Of a stretch of 64,000 bases of DNA, positions 19,200 to 27,893 are shown one piece after another. A program made the position numbers and the translations under genes. Origin of the DNA: Anaerococcus senegalensis JC48 (GTDB taxonomy: Bacteria > Bacillota > Clostridia > Tissierellales > Peptoniphilaceae); NCBI RefSeq assembly GCF_000321005.1, contig NZ_HE578909.1, positions 86,844 through 150,843 on the forward strand. Direction: 5' to 3'. The first letter of the stretch is position 1, and every line of letters starts with the position of its first letter. Below the pieces are notes generated by a model. That model was not told the origin of the DNA and did no database searches. It saw only the letters and a list, made by a program, of their open reading frames with translations.

Positions 19200-19889
19200 C
19201 TAATCCTCCAAAAATCCTCTAGCAAATATCAAATCTTCTGGCGTTGTCATCTTTATATTTGAGTATTCACCTTCAACCACTTTTATTTTTTCTTCACTAA
19301 AGATTTCAAAAAGTTGGCTATCATCTGTAATTGTAAAATCACTTTGTATATATTTTTTATAATAAGATAAAATTAGTTCTTTATCAAAAGCTTGAGGTGT
19401 TTGAACATTATAGACTTCTTTTCTAAGTGGTGTGTTTTTCACTAATAAATCTTTGTCTACAATTTTTACCGTGTCTTTTGATTTTACAGCACTTATTACT
19501 GCCTTATATTCTTTTGAATTTTCTATTACTTTTTCAAATAATTCTTTACTTGCAAAAGGTCTTACCCCATCATGAGTTAAGACCAATTTAGAATTTTTAT
19601 CTACAGCTTTTAAGCCTTCATAGGTTGACAGTTCTCTTGTTTGTTTGCCAAATACATAAGATATTTTTTTATCGTATTTTTTGATAATATCTTTTAAATA
19701 GTTTTCATCATCTTTTCTAATTACTACAATTATTTGGTCGATTTCTTCTAAAGATACTATTGTATCAAGACATATTTCAAGAATTTTTTTTCCTTTTAAT
19801 TCTATGTAAGGTTTGGCCCTATCTGATTTCATCCTAAGTCCATTACCTGCTGCTGTAATTACTGCTGATATTTTTTTCCCATCTATCAT
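19200..19889 (-). CDS. ispD: 2-C-methyl-D-erythritol 4-phosphate cytidylyltransferase
   Basis: 229 residues. The nucleotide-binding start VITAAGNGLRMKSDRAKPYI, VLTHDGVRPFASKELF and NVQTPQAFDKELI match IspD, the MEP-pathway cytidylyltransferase. Directly upstream of ispF, the common pairing, and one base downstream of the PIN/TRAM gene. Confidence 0.95.
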   Translation of the reverse strand: MIDGKKISAVITAAGNGLRMKSDRAKPYIELKGKKILEICLDTIVSLEEIDQIIVVIRKDDENYLKDIIKKYDKKISYVFGKQTRELSTYEGLKAVDKNSKLVLTHDGVRPFASKELFEKVIENSKEYKAVISAVKSKDTVKIVDKDLLVKNTPLRKEVYNVQTPQAFDKELILSYYKKYIQSDFTITDDSQLFEIFSEEKIKVVEGEYSNIKMTTPEDLIFARGFLED

Positions 19890-19890
19890 A

Positions 19891-20991
19891 CTATTCCTTC
19901 GCCTTTACAAAAATCATTTTTCCTGCAGATGTTTGTAAAACACTTGTTACTGTTGTATTTATTTTCTCTCCAATTAAATCTTTTCCATCTTCAACTACAA
20001 CCATAGTTCCATCTTCAAGATACCCAACTCCTTGGTTTCTAGATTTTCCTTCTTTTATAACTTCAATTTCCATAAGCTCTCCTGGAAGAACTTTTGTTTT
20101 CATAGCATTTGCTAAATCATTTATATTTAGTACTGTAATCCCTTGTACATCTGCAACTTTATTTAAATTGTAGTCGTTGGTAAATATTTTTGCCCCCGTA
20201 TCCTGAGCATATTTTAATAATTTTGAATCAACTTCTTTTATTTTTGGATAATCTATATCACTTATTTCTAAATTTATTTCCTTATTTTTTTTAATCTCTT
20301 TTACAACATCAAGTCCACGTCTGCCTCTTTCTCTTTTTAAATCGTCTGGACTATCTGCTATATGTTGGAGTTCTTCTAGGACAAATTCTGGTATTATAAG
20401 CTTTCCTTCAATAAAATTTATCTTTATAATATCCAAAATTCTTCCATCAATTAATACAGATGTATCAATTAATTTTGAGGAGTAATCCTTATCTAAATTC
20501 TTTTTACTTTCTTTTCTATTTTGTATTTTTACCTCTTTTACCTTTTGAAATATTTGAGGGTACTTGTCTGGATATTTTGATGCAATTCTCCAACCCAAAA
20601 GTCCAAAGCCCAAATAAATAATAATAGATAATAGCACAAAAATTGAATTACCAACAAGTGGTAATGATAAAGAGCTTAGTGGTCTGGTTACAAGAAATGC
20701 CAAAATTAAACTTACAATTACTCCGCTTATTCCAACAGCAACACTTAATGGGGGCAAATCCTCCAAATATTTTTCTAATTTCATAAATACATCTTCCAGC
20801 ATTTTATAAATAAATCCTGATAAAAAATAAAATAATATCGCAAATAATAAAGCTACTAAGACATTAGCTGCAACAAAAAAAACAGAACTATCTATTGTAA
20901 AATTCACAACAGATAGTACCAATTTAAATACAGATATGCCTAGAATAGCTCCAATTACGAAAAACATAATTCGAAATATTCTATTAAACAT
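19891..20991 (-). CDS. PIN/TRAM-domain membrane protein (YacL type)
   Basis: 366 residues: four N-terminal membrane segments (about residues 7-150), a PIN nuclease-like domain from KLIDTSVLIDGRILDIIKIN to about 290 with conserved acidic residues (DTS, EEL, TNDYNL), and a C-terminal TRAM domain ending near the stop. In Bacillus the homologue yacL sits between genes for RadA/DisA and IspD, so the ispD neighbour is the expected context. PIN suggests RNA cleavage; the actual substrate is not known to me. Confidence 0.9.
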   Translation of the reverse strand: MFNRIFRIMFFVIGAILGISVFKLVLSVVNFTIDSSVFFVAANVLVALLFAILFYFLSGFIYKMLEDVFMKLEKYLEDLPPLSVAVGISGVIVSLILAFLVTRPLSSLSLPLVGNSIFVLLSIIIYLGFGLLGWRIASKYPDKYPQIFQKVKEVKIQNRKESKKNLDKDYSSKLIDTSVLIDGRILDIIKINFIEGKLIIPEFVLEELQHIADSPDDLKRERGRRGLDVVKEIKKNKEINLEISDIDYPKIKEVDSKLLKYAQDTGAKIFTNDYNLNKVADVQGITVLNINDLANAMKTKVLPGELMEIEVIKEGKSRNQGVGYLEDGTMVVVEDGKDLIGEKINTTVTSVLQTSAGKMIFVKAKE

Positions 20992-21011
20992 TTTTTTCTC
21001 CTAATATTGGA

Positions 21012-21491
21012 TTATAATCCTATCGATTCGTCAATCATTTTTTCAGCGTCATCTTTTTCTAAAGAACCTGACATAACTAATTCGCTAGCCATAATTCTTC
21101 TTGCTCTGTTTAAGAGTTTTTTCTCCGTTGTTGAAAGTCCCTTGTCATCGTCTAAGGCAACAAGGTCTCTTACCATATTTGCAATTTTAAAAATGTCTCC
21201 AGTTTTTAAAATTTCTTGATTTTCTCTATACCTTAGATTCCAATTATTGTTTAAATCTTCTGGATCTTCTTCTAAAATTTTAAGTATTTTCTCTCCTTCT
21301 TCTTTTGATATAACATCCCTTATATTCATTTTATTAATATTTGATTTTGGAATTGAAATATCCATGTTACCTATAGGCATCTTAAGAATAAAATATTCTT
21401 TTTCTTCGCCTAAAAATTCCTTAATTTCTACAGAATCTATTATCCCTGCTCCATGCATAGGATAAACTATTTTATCACCGATTTTAAACAT
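21012..21491 (-). CDS. CarD family transcription regulator
   Basis: 159 residues. The N-terminal RNA-polymerase-interacting domain starts FKIGDKIVYPMHGAGIIDSV and the rest is helical (NWNLRYRENQEILKTGDIFK, VRDLVALDDDKGLSTTEKK) as in CarD/CdnL. Such proteins bind the RNAP beta subunit and stabilise open promoters. First gene of the operon with the PIN/TRAM gene, ispD, ispF, metK, mreB and gpmA, with a perfect CTAGGAGGTC ribosome binding site. Confidence 0.93.
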   Translation of the reverse strand: MFKIGDKIVYPMHGAGIIDSVEIKEFLGEEKEYFILKMPIGNMDISIPKSNINKMNIRDVISKEEGEKILKILEEDPEDLNNNWNLRYRENQEILKTGDIFKIANMVRDLVALDDDKGLSTTEKKLLNRARRIMASELVMSGSLEKDDAEKMIDESIGL

Positions 21492-21516
21492 TTTGACCTC
21501 CTAGGTTCTCTCTTTT

Positions 21517-21588
21517 ATTATAACCTTTTTCGGCCAAATAGTAAATGAAATAATTTTACAGTATACTACCACTAAGATTTTTTGTCAA
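21517..21588 (-). promoter_or_regulatory. Two tandem sigma-A-type promoters for the carD operon
   Basis: On the minus strand the distal promoter is TTGACA (21588-21583), 17 bases, TATACT (21565-21560); its -35 lies inside the last codons of the lipid kinase gene. The proximal one is TTTACT (21545-21540), 17 bases, TATAAT (21522-21517), about 25 bases ahead of the CarD ATG. Both spacings are optimal. Confidence 0.75.
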
Positions 21589-22510
21589 TCATTTTTTTAT
21601 TAGCTATAAGCTCTTTTGAATCTTTTGAAAAACCACATCTCATTTTTACAGCTCTATTTAAAACTTTTATTTCACTTTTTTTATAAGATCCACCATAATC
21701 TCCATCCAAAGTCCAAGAAATTTTCCCATCACTTTCAACTTTGAAAACAGAACCCGATCTAAAAATCACATTATCATTTTCTTTTTTACTTCTAAGTCCT
21801 TCGATAATTTGATTTAGTTCTATAAGCCCGTTTGGTTTTTTTATTAAAACTGCCTCAAAAATTCCATCATCAAGACCAATATTTTTTTTGTAAAAATTAT
21901 TAAAGCCTCCAACCGATACAGAATTTGTTGCCATAAAGTGGATAAATTCTCCTTCAAAAACTTCATCATCTATTGTTATTTTTGCTTTGTAAGCTTTTAA
22001 ATTTGAAACAGTTTTTACTCCTTCTAGTATATAGGCAAATCTACCAAAAATATTTTTCATTGATTGGTCTGTTTCATAAGAAACTTGGGCAATTGACCCA
22101 AAAGCTGCAACATAGGTGAAAAATTTTGAATTAAATTTTCCAACGTCTATATCCATAGTCTCACCATTTATAGCAATCTTTGTAGCTTTTTTTATATCTG
22201 TTGGTATTTTTAATGATCTTGAAAAATCATTTGTAGATCCTGTTGGAATATATCCTATTATAGATTTTTCTTCTGATTTTAATAAGCCTGATACAACTTC
22301 ATCCAAAGTTCCATCACCACCACTTACCAAAATTTCATCGTATTCTTTTGAAAATTCTTTTACTTTTTCTCTAGCATCGTTAGCTTTTTGAGTAGCGTAT
22401 ACAGTTGGAAAATAAGATTTTTTGCTAAAATATTCTACAATTTCACTTAAATGATTTCCAATAGTTTTTTGTCCACTCATTGGATTATATATATATAATA
22501 ATTTTTTCAT
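21572..22510 (-). CDS. Diacylglycerol/lipid kinase (DgkB/YegS type)
   Basis: 312 residues from ATG 22510, with GAGGG just upstream; an ATG 18 bases earlier is less well placed. KLLYIYNPMSGQK, the nucleotide-binding VSGGDGTLDEVVSGLL, GYIPTGSTNDFSRSL and DGDYGG near the C terminus mark the DAGK catalytic family. Likely phosphorylates diacylglycerol for return to phosphatidic acid, useful in a cell that makes glycolipids (see the LafA/LafB-like pair). Monocistronic or the end of its transcript. Confidence 0.9.
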   Translation of the reverse strand: MKKLLYIYNPMSGQKTIGNHLSEIVEYFSKKSYFPTVYATQKANDAREKVKEFSKEYDEILVSGGDGTLDEVVSGLLKSEEKSIIGYIPTGSTNDFSRSLKIPTDIKKATKIAINGETMDIDVGKFNSKFFTYVAAFGSIAQVSYETDQSMKNIFGRFAYILEGVKTVSNLKAYKAKITIDDEVFEGEFIHFMATNSVSVGGFNNFYKKNIGLDDGIFEAVLIKKPNGLIELNQIIEGLRSKKENDNVIFRSGSVFKVESDGKISWTLDGDYGGSYKKSEIKVLNRAVKMRCGFSKDSKELIANKKMIDKKS

Positions 22511-22667
22511 TCTATCCCTCGAATTCAATCATAAATATATTTATATTTTACTTATATTCCAATATTTTTAAAGTATTTTCTTATCAAAATATTTTTATTT
22601 TACTTATTTAAGTGATATACTTAAAATTGATAACATATGAAATATAACATAGAAAAAGGAGATAATT

Positions 22668-23216
22668 ATGGAGAAAAATAATACAAGGTTTATAGTTGAA
22701 GGAGGAGTATCAATAGCTCTTTCATTTATACTTTCCTTTGTGGTTTTATTCAGGATGCCACTTGGCGGATCTGTTACCCTTGCTTCTAGACTTCCCCTAG
22801 TAATTTTTGCTATAAGATGGGGTTTTAAAAAAGGCTTGTGGGCAGCTCTAATTTTTGGAATTTTGAATATGGTTTTTGGAGGATATGTGATTCATCCAGC
22901 CCAAGCTATCTTGGATTATATCCTATCTTTTTCAGCAATTGCCATTTCTGGAATTTCTTTTGGAAAAAGCAAAACAAAATTTTCTTATATTCCATCAATT
23001 ATTATTTCTTATTTGGTAAGTGGTTTATTTAATGTAATAAGTGCCTTCGTATTCTTTAATGATATGGCAACAGCAAAAGCTGCAGGATTTAATAATTTCA
23101 CCCTATATGCCTTTGCTTACAATTATTCCTTCTTGGCAGTTGATGCCTTGATTTTAATTGTTGTATTCTTATTAATTTATGATAGGTTGAAGCTTTATTT
23201 AGATAAGCAAAGTTAA
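22668..23216 (+). CDS. thiT: Thiamine ECF transporter substrate-binding membrane subunit
   Basis: 182 residues with about six membrane segments. The early EGGVSIALSFILSF, then MPLGGS, the FAIRWGFKKGL segment and HPAQAILDYILSF correspond to the conserved thiamine-contacting regions of ThiT. It would work with the shared ECF energising module encoded elsewhere. The 139 bases upstream contain no TPP riboswitch that I can see, only a short dyad TTAAGT/ACTTAA at 22608-22624. Confidence 0.88.
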   Translation: MEKNNTRFIVEGGVSIALSFILSFVVLFRMPLGGSVTLASRLPLVIFAIRWGFKKGLWAALIFGILNMVFGGYVIHPAQAILDYILSFSAIAISGISFGKSKTKFSYIPSIIISYLVSGLFNVISAFVFFNDMATAKAAGFNNFTLYAFAYNYSFLAVDALILIVVFLLIYDRLKLYLDKQS

Positions 23217-23230
23217 AAATAAGAATTTAA

Positions 23231-23256
23231 AAAGACCATCCTTGGATGGTCTTTTA
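23231..23256. terminator. Bidirectional terminator between thiT and manA
   Basis: AAAGACCATCC pairs perfectly with GGATGGTCTTT around a two-base loop; T tract on the plus side and A tract before it, so it can serve the convergent genes on both sides. Confidence 0.9.
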
Positions 23257-24180
23257 TTTTGATACGGATTCTACTATTTCTAGGTCTCCTTGGAAAGTAT
23301 AATTTTTTACATAATTTGTCAAAATGAAAAAATCTCCTTTTTTTATTGGATATTTTTCATCATCTACTATAAGTTGGCCCTCTCCATTTATTACACTTTC
23401 TAATAAATAAGGATCTTTTCTATCAAAAGAATCTTTTCCTTTTATATTTATTTTTTTTACTAAAAAATACTCATTATCATACAAAATTTCTGATTTTTCT
23501 TCTAAATTTTCATGAGTTTTTTCTGTGTCAAGGCACTTTATTGCCTCTTTTGATTTTTCTAAATGTAAATCTCTCAAGTTTCCATTTTTATCCAACCTAT
23601 CATAATCATAAAGTCTATAAGTTAAATCTGATGCTTGTTGGATTTCTAAAATCAAACTTCCTTTTTTTATAGCGTGAACCATACCTGCAGGAACCTTAAA
23701 AAAATCTCCTTTTATAGATTTTTCTACATTTAATAATTCATCCCATTTTTTATTATCAATCATTTTTATAGCATCTTTTTTATCCTTAGTTTTTAGACCA
23801 TAAATAATTGAGGCCTCATCTTCATTTAAAATATACCAACATTCACTTTTACCGTAGGAATTTTCTTTTTTTGCCATGTCATCATCTGGATGGACTTGGA
23901 TTGATAAATCATCATTTGCATCTATTAGTTTTATCAAAAGGGGAAATTTTTCTTTATTTTCATTTCCAAAAAGATCTTTTTGGTTTTGGTATAAAAAATC
24001 TAAATTTTCACCCTTATATTTTCCATTTAAAATTTTTGACGGAAATTCTTTCATTGCAGAAATCGCCCAATATTCTCCTATACTTTTTGAGTCAAATTGA
24101 TAGGGAAATTCTTTTTCAAGTCTTTTCCCTCCCCAAATTTTTTCTACAAATTCTCCTTTTAAAAATAAAATTTTTTCCAT
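23254..24180 (-). CDS. manA: Mannose-6-phosphate isomerase, class I
   Basis: 308 residues, the short Firmicutes-type ManA. FVEKIWGGKRLEKEF, GEYWAISAM and the zinc site LSIQVHPDDDMAKK with ECWYIL, then VPAGMVHAIKKGSLILEIQQ, are all present. It interconverts mannose-6-phosphate and fructose-6-phosphate. Single gene with its own ribosome binding site AAGAGGTG. Confidence 0.93.
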   Translation of the reverse strand: MEKILFLKGEFVEKIWGGKRLEKEFPYQFDSKSIGEYWAISAMKEFPSKILNGKYKGENLDFLYQNQKDLFGNENKEKFPLLIKLIDANDDLSIQVHPDDDMAKKENSYGKSECWYILNEDEASIIYGLKTKDKKDAIKMIDNKKWDELLNVEKSIKGDFFKVPAGMVHAIKKGSLILEIQQASDLTYRLYDYDRLDKNGNLRDLHLEKSKEAIKCLDTEKTHENLEEKSEILYDNEYFLVKKINIKGKDSFDRKDPYLLESVINGEGQLIVDDEKYPIKKGDFFILTNYVKNYTFQGDLEIVESVSK

Positions 24181-24210
24181 AAGTCACCTCTTTTTTATTA
24201 TACTAAGAAA

Positions 24211-24241
24211 AAAATAAAGCCCAAGGATAACCCTTGAGCCT
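24211..24241 (-). terminator. Terminator of the GntR/ABC operon
   Basis: On the minus strand GGCTCAAGG pairs with CCTTGGGC (one wobble), then TTTATTTTTTT. It follows the permease stop at 24246. Confidence 0.8.
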
Positions 24242-24245
24242 ATTT

Positions 24246-25058
24246 TTATGCTACTGTTAATTTATTTTTGTGGAAGAAGTTTGTAAGATAAATTTGAACT
24301 GCTGATACTACTATGTTTAAAATAGTACCTAAGCCCATTATTCTTGTTAGCTCTTCTACTGTTTCTATCTTGCTTAAATAAAATCCATTTTGTGTTTGAG
24401 CTGAGCTTTCTGATACTTTTAACGCAAATGTTTCAAAAAATTTCACTCCTAATGTAAGTCCCAGTATTGAAACTATTATTGTTATTATTATAAATACCAA
24501 AACCGGTCCAAATTTTCCCATATCTTTAAAAGTTTTGCTTGAACCTATGCTGATTGATGCCAAAATTCTTGTAAAAGTTGCAAGCAAGGAAAATATTAGT
24601 GTTATTATCCCCATTATTAATGTTTTTGATGGAAATTGATCCAAAAAACTTTTTATTTGGTCAAATAATTCTTTTATTCCTATTCCATCTTGTCCTGTCG
24701 AAATAACTAAAAATCCAAAAAATTCTATCAAAAATATTAAACCTGCAAGTATGGCAAGAATCATTATATTTAGAATTCTTGATGCTGTTACATCTTTTGA
24801 TTTTACTGGGAGTACATCATAAAAGGCAGCTTCTTCTCCATAAAATTTCTTATAATCGTTTAAAATAACAATTATCATAGAAATTGCAAAGGATGAATAC
24901 ATGACTAGCATTGAGATAGCCATGATAAAATCCAAAAACGCTGAATCAAAATATGAATTTACAAAATTTAATATCATTACCAAAATTATAGGAATCACTA
25001 CCCAAGGAATTATGTCCCTAATATTTTCTTTTAATTGGTGTTTTAATAATTTAGCCAT
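24246..25058 (-). CDS. ABC transporter permease of a GntR-controlled operon
   Basis: 270 residues from ATG 25058, chosen because AGGAGG lies seven bases ahead; it overlaps the ATPase stop by eight bases. About six membrane segments and large hydrophobic stretches; resembles the ABC-2 type permeases that partner YtrB/BcrA-like ATPases in cell-envelope-stress operons. I do not recognise a substrate. The upstream in-frame start at 25085 would lie inside the ATPase gene. Confidence 0.7.
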   Translation of the reverse strand: MAKLLKHQLKENIRDIIPWVVIPIILVMILNFVNSYFDSAFLDFIMAISMLVMYSSFAISMIIVILNDYKKFYGEEAAFYDVLPVKSKDVTASRILNIMILAILAGLIFLIEFFGFLVISTGQDGIGIKELFDQIKSFLDQFPSKTLIMGIITLIFSLLATFTRILASISIGSSKTFKDMGKFGPVLVFIIITIIVSILGLTLGVKFFETFALKVSESSAQTQNGFYLSKIETVEELTRIMGLGTILNIVVSAVQIYLTNFFHKNKLTVA

Positions 25059-25740
25059 TGAAAACCTCCTCGAAGTATTCTTCAACTCCCATCTTGTGAT
25101 TTTGTCTTAAATCATCAATGTTTTCTTCCAAAATAATTTTTCCATCAGAAATAAATACAACCTTATCCAAAAGTCTTTCGATTTGACTAATCAAATGAGT
25201 TGAAATAATCATAAGTCCTTCTGAATCAAAATTTTCTATTATTACATCCATAATTTTTCTCCTACTTGCAGGATCAATCCCACTCATAGGCTCATCCAAA
25301 AGATATAAATCAGATTTTCTTGAAAGGGAAAGGGCAATTTGAACCTTATCTTTCATTCCCTTAGACATATTTTTTATTTTCATATTCATATCAAGCTTAA
25401 ACTCTCTAATTATTTTTTCAAATTTTTCTTTTGAAAAATCTTCAAAAAATTCACCATATAAGTTTGAAATTTTTGTTAAATTGTATGATTTATCCAAAGA
25501 AAGATGGTCTGGTTGATAGGATACAAAAGATTTTGTAAGATAGTCTGGATTTTCCCCACCAATTTTAACATCGCCCTCATAATTTTTTTCAAGACCTGCA
25601 AGAATTCTAAGTAAAGTTGTTTTTCCCGAGCCATTTGGACCCAAAAGCCCGACAATTTCTCCCTTTTTAAAAGATAAATTCATCTTATCTAAAACAAGTT
25701 TATTTTTGTATGCAATAGATAAATTTTTAATCTCTAACAT
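25051..25740 (-). CDS. ABC transporter ATP-binding protein (YtrB/BcrA-like)
   Basis: 229 residues from ATG 25740, which shares a base with the GntR stop (TAATG) and follows GGGAGGTG. Walker A GPNGSGKTT, signature MSKGMKDKVQIALSLSR (LSGGQ replaced by MSKGM, common in this subfamily), Walker B LYLLDEPMSGID, and H-loop STHLISQIE. Works with the following permease. Such pairs often export or sense peptide antibiotics, but here that is inference from family and context. Confidence 0.88.
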   Translation of the reverse strand: MLEIKNLSIAYKNKLVLDKMNLSFKKGEIVGLLGPNGSGKTTLLRILAGLEKNYEGDVKIGGENPDYLTKSFVSYQPDHLSLDKSYNLTKISNLYGEFFEDFSKEKFEKIIREFKLDMNMKIKNMSKGMKDKVQIALSLSRKSDLYLLDEPMSGIDPASRRKIMDVIIENFDSEGLMIISTHLISQIERLLDKVVFISDGKIILEENIDDLRQNHKMGVEEYFEEVFNG

Positions 25741-26099
25741 TAGTCCACCTCCCAAAATTTATTAAGACCATCAAGAGCATCTTCTTTTGAAATTTTTAAA
25801 TTTTTTGCATTTTCTATAAAATCCTCGCAAATTATTTCAAAAGCATTTTTTGACAAAGATTTTATCAAATCTTTATCATCAGTTACGAATCTTCCACTAG
25901 TTCTTTGGCTTTGACAAAGCCCATCTCGTTCAAGTTCAGCTAAGGCTCTTTGAACAGTATTTGGATTGACCTCATAAAATTTTGCAAGATTTCTTACAGA
26001 GTCAATTTTTTCACCAGGACTCCAAATACCACTTGAAATTTTCGACTTAAAATCTTCCAAAATTTGAAGATAAATAGGTCTATCATTATCAAATTCCAT
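25740..26099 (-). CDS. GntR-family regulator, YtrA subfamily
   Basis: 119 residues: a winged helix domain beginning RPIYLQILEDFKSKISSGIW, with KIDSVRNLAKFYEVNPNTVQ and ALAELERDGLCQSQRTSGRF, and only a short helical C-terminal tail, which defines the YtrA subfamily. These usually repress their own operon with an ABC transporter, released by cell-wall antibiotics or other signals. Starts straight after the 85-residue gene. Confidence 0.9.
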   Translation of the reverse strand: MEFDNDRPIYLQILEDFKSKISSGIWSPGEKIDSVRNLAKFYEVNPNTVQRALAELERDGLCQSQRTSGRFVTDDKDLIKSLSKNAFEIICEDFIENAKNLKISKEDALDGLNKFWEVD

Positions 26100-26357
26100 T
26101 TAAGCCTCCTTTTTCTCTATAGCTTGGCCAATAGTTAAACCTAAAAGCATGCCAATAGAAATCCAATATCCCATATCATCGAAAAGACTTCCAAAAGCTG
26201 CTCCAAAAACTATCCCAAGTCCTATTCCTTCAGCCAAATAATTTTCATCGTTTTTTGAATTTTTGCCTTCCATCTTTTTCTTATCTAATTTTTTTATCAA
26301 AAAAACTAAAGAAATCCCCAATAGAAGTATTGGTAAAATTATTTTTAAAATTTCCAT
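26100..26357 (-). CDS. Small membrane protein heading the GntR/ABC operon
   Basis: 85 residues. One N-terminal membrane segment (about 4-22), a charged linker with many Lys and Asn, then a glycine-rich pair of hydrophobic stretches (GIGLGIVFGAAFGSLF and YWISIGMLLGLTIGQAI). I do not recognise the family. It is the first gene behind the operon promoter and touches the regulator gene, so it is probably a functional part of the ABC system. Confidence 0.65.
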   Translation of the reverse strand: MEILKIILPILLLGISLVFLIKKLDKKKMEGKNSKNDENYLAEGIGLGIVFGAAFGSLFDDMGYWISIGMLLGLTIGQAIEKKEA

Positions 26358-26383
26358 AAATATCCTTTTTGTACTTCTGTATT

Positions 26384-26439
26384 ATTGTACCAGTTCCTTA
26401 ATACAATAATATTATATCTCCAATTTTTATTTTTGTAAA
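26384..26439 (-). promoter_or_regulatory. Promoter and probable GntR (YtrA-type) operator
   Basis: On the minus strand TTTACA (26439-26434), 17 bases, TATAAT (26416-26411). The expected start of transcription falls inside the dyad ATTGTA-N12-TACAAT (26384-26407). YtrA-type regulators bind dyads of this kind on their own promoter, so autorepression is likely. Confidence 0.7.
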
Positions 26440-26669
26440 GACTTTTTTTTAAAATTTTATAAAAAATTAAAATTTACACTTACTTTACAAAATTTTTTTC
26501 TTATTAAAACATATTTATCCTATTATTAATTTGAAAGAAAAAAGATAAATTACTTAATGATTTCAAAAATAATTGCTCTTCCTTATTAAATTATAATTTC
26601 TTCCTTTTTTCTTTTAAGAAATATTTGTTCATAATCCCTCTAAATACAAATATTTCATTAATTTATCTT

Positions 26670-26766
26670 GGATCTTTTACAAAAAGTGATTTTTAAAAGT
26701 CCAAAATTAAATTGAAGTTTATAGCTTCTATTAGTATAAGATATGTCAAGGGCATATCTTTTTTTA
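26670..26766 (+). ncRNA. Candidate small RNA: two hairpins and an orphan terminator
   Basis: AAGATATGTC and GGCATATCTT (26738-26760) form a ten-pair stem with a three-base loop followed by a T tract in the plus direction, yet no plus-strand gene lies upstream. Two further possible stems precede it: GGATCTTTT/AAAAGTCC (26670-26702) and GAAG/CTTC (26714-26728). I cannot point to a convincing promoter, so this is a weak candidate. Confidence 0.35.
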
Positions 26767-26784
26767 TAATTTCACATAAAAAAA

Positions 26785-26812
26785 TAGCCTTAGGAAAAAT
26801 CCTAAGACTAAT
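26785..26812 (-). terminator. Terminator after the DUF4097 gene
   Basis: On the minus strand TAGTCTTAGGA and TCCTAAGGCTA pair around TTTT, followed by TTTTTTT. Confidence 0.9.
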
Positions 26813-26819
26813 TTTTTTA

Positions 26820-27893
26820 TTATCTAATGCTTACCTTACCAAAACCAGATTTTACATCTATATTAAGGTCATTTTCTTCTGGATTTGTTGAAACTTGGTA
26901 GCCATTTTCTTTTTGCAATTTATTTTTAAATTTGTCAGCTATTGAATAAGAAGAAGCTTTTATTAAAGCTTTAATATTTTTTCTAAATTCATTTGTATCT
27001 ATTACAACTGAACCAAATTTAGTATCAATATTTATTTCTTTGCTATCAACAATTTTATAAATTCTGATTGAACCTGATTTTGATGAAAGATTTATATTTT
27101 CCATATTTAATCCATCAACTCTAATAGATCCATTAACTAAATTAATATCAGCTTTTCCTCCACTTACATTTGTAAGATAAACAGAACCATTTACATTAGA
27201 AACTTCTATGTCTCCATTTGTATTTCTAAGCTCAATTCTTCCGTTTGTGTTTTTAAGGTCGATATTTCCTGCAGAATTAATTACAGTAAGTCTTGCATTA
27301 ATTGATTCCATATTATTTTCTTTAAAATCAACATCACAAAGTTCAACTTGACCATTTACAATATTTACATCAATTCTATCGTAGATATTTTTTCCCAAGT
27401 ACAATTTTACATTTGCACTTGCATCCAAGAATTTATAATCTTGTTTTGTATTAATAATAAGTTTATCATCAACAACTTCGATATTTAGATATTCTTTGTC
27501 CATATCTTCCTTGTTTTTATAATAAACTTTTTGTTCAACTAAAATATGATTTTCTTGAGCTCTTTCAATTTCGAAAGAACCATTTGTTACATCAATTTCA
27601 ATTGAATTAATATCATCATCAATTTTGGTTTGATTTTCAGATTTTGTTGAGTTTATATGATAAATATTTGGAATATTTACATTATCAAGGTCAAAATCAA
27701 AATCAAAATTTGAGATAGTTTCGCTAGTTTTTTTCATGATTTTTTCAAAAGAAGTAGATAATTTATCAACAAAACTTTCTTCGTTGTTTTTTGATTTATC
27801 CTTACCTACAGCTTCCAAAAGATCACTAGCTTGTTCAACTGTAATTTTTCCTTCTTTTAACATATCTAAAATCATTTTCTTTTCATCATTCAT
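26820..27893 (-). CDS. DUF4097-type beta-helix protein with SHOCT-like N terminus
   Basis: 357 residues. The N-terminal 35 residues (KKMILDMLKEGKITVEQASD) form the short helical SHOCT-like motif found in YvlB-like proteins. From about residue 95 the chain is a run of short beta strands with repeating patterns such as IDLKNTNGRIELRNTNGDIE and VSNVNGSVYLTNVSGG, the DUF4097 putative adhesin repeat. No signal peptide or membrane segment. Overlaps the preceding zinc-ribbon regulator by eight bases. Known homologues are linked to envelope stress, but the role is unknown. Confidence 0.8.
   Translation of the reverse strand: MNDEKKMILDMLKEGKITVEQASDLLEAVGKDKSKNNEESFVDKLSTSFEKIMKKTSETISNFDFDFDLDNVNIPNIYHINSTKSENQTKIDDDINSIEIDVTNGSFEIERAQENHILVEQKVYYKNKEDMDKEYLNIEVVDDKLIINTKQDYKFLDASANVKLYLGKNIYDRIDVNIVNGQVELCDVDFKENNMESINARLTVINSAGNIDLKNTNGRIELRNTNGDIEVSNVNGSVYLTNVSGGKADINLVNGSIRVDGLNMENINLSSKSGSIRIYKIVDSKEINIDTKFGSVVIDTNEFRKNIKALIKASSYSIADKFKNKLQKENGYQVSTNPEENDLNIDVKSGFGKVSIR

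Larger units (their letters stand above)
26358..26819. other. 462-base intergenic region
   Basis: Holds the GntR-operon promoter and operator at its left end, the candidate plus-strand small RNA or orphan terminator at 26670-26766 and the DUF4097 gene terminator at its right end. No coding sequence seen. Confidence 0.6.

Noticed and set aside
22529-22667. TPP riboswitch before thiT
   Set aside because: No CTGAGA or other conserved TPP-aptamer element seen in the 139 bases.
23808-24182. 124-residue plus-strand ORF opposite manA
   Set aside because: Antisense to manA, which has all its zinc-site motifs.
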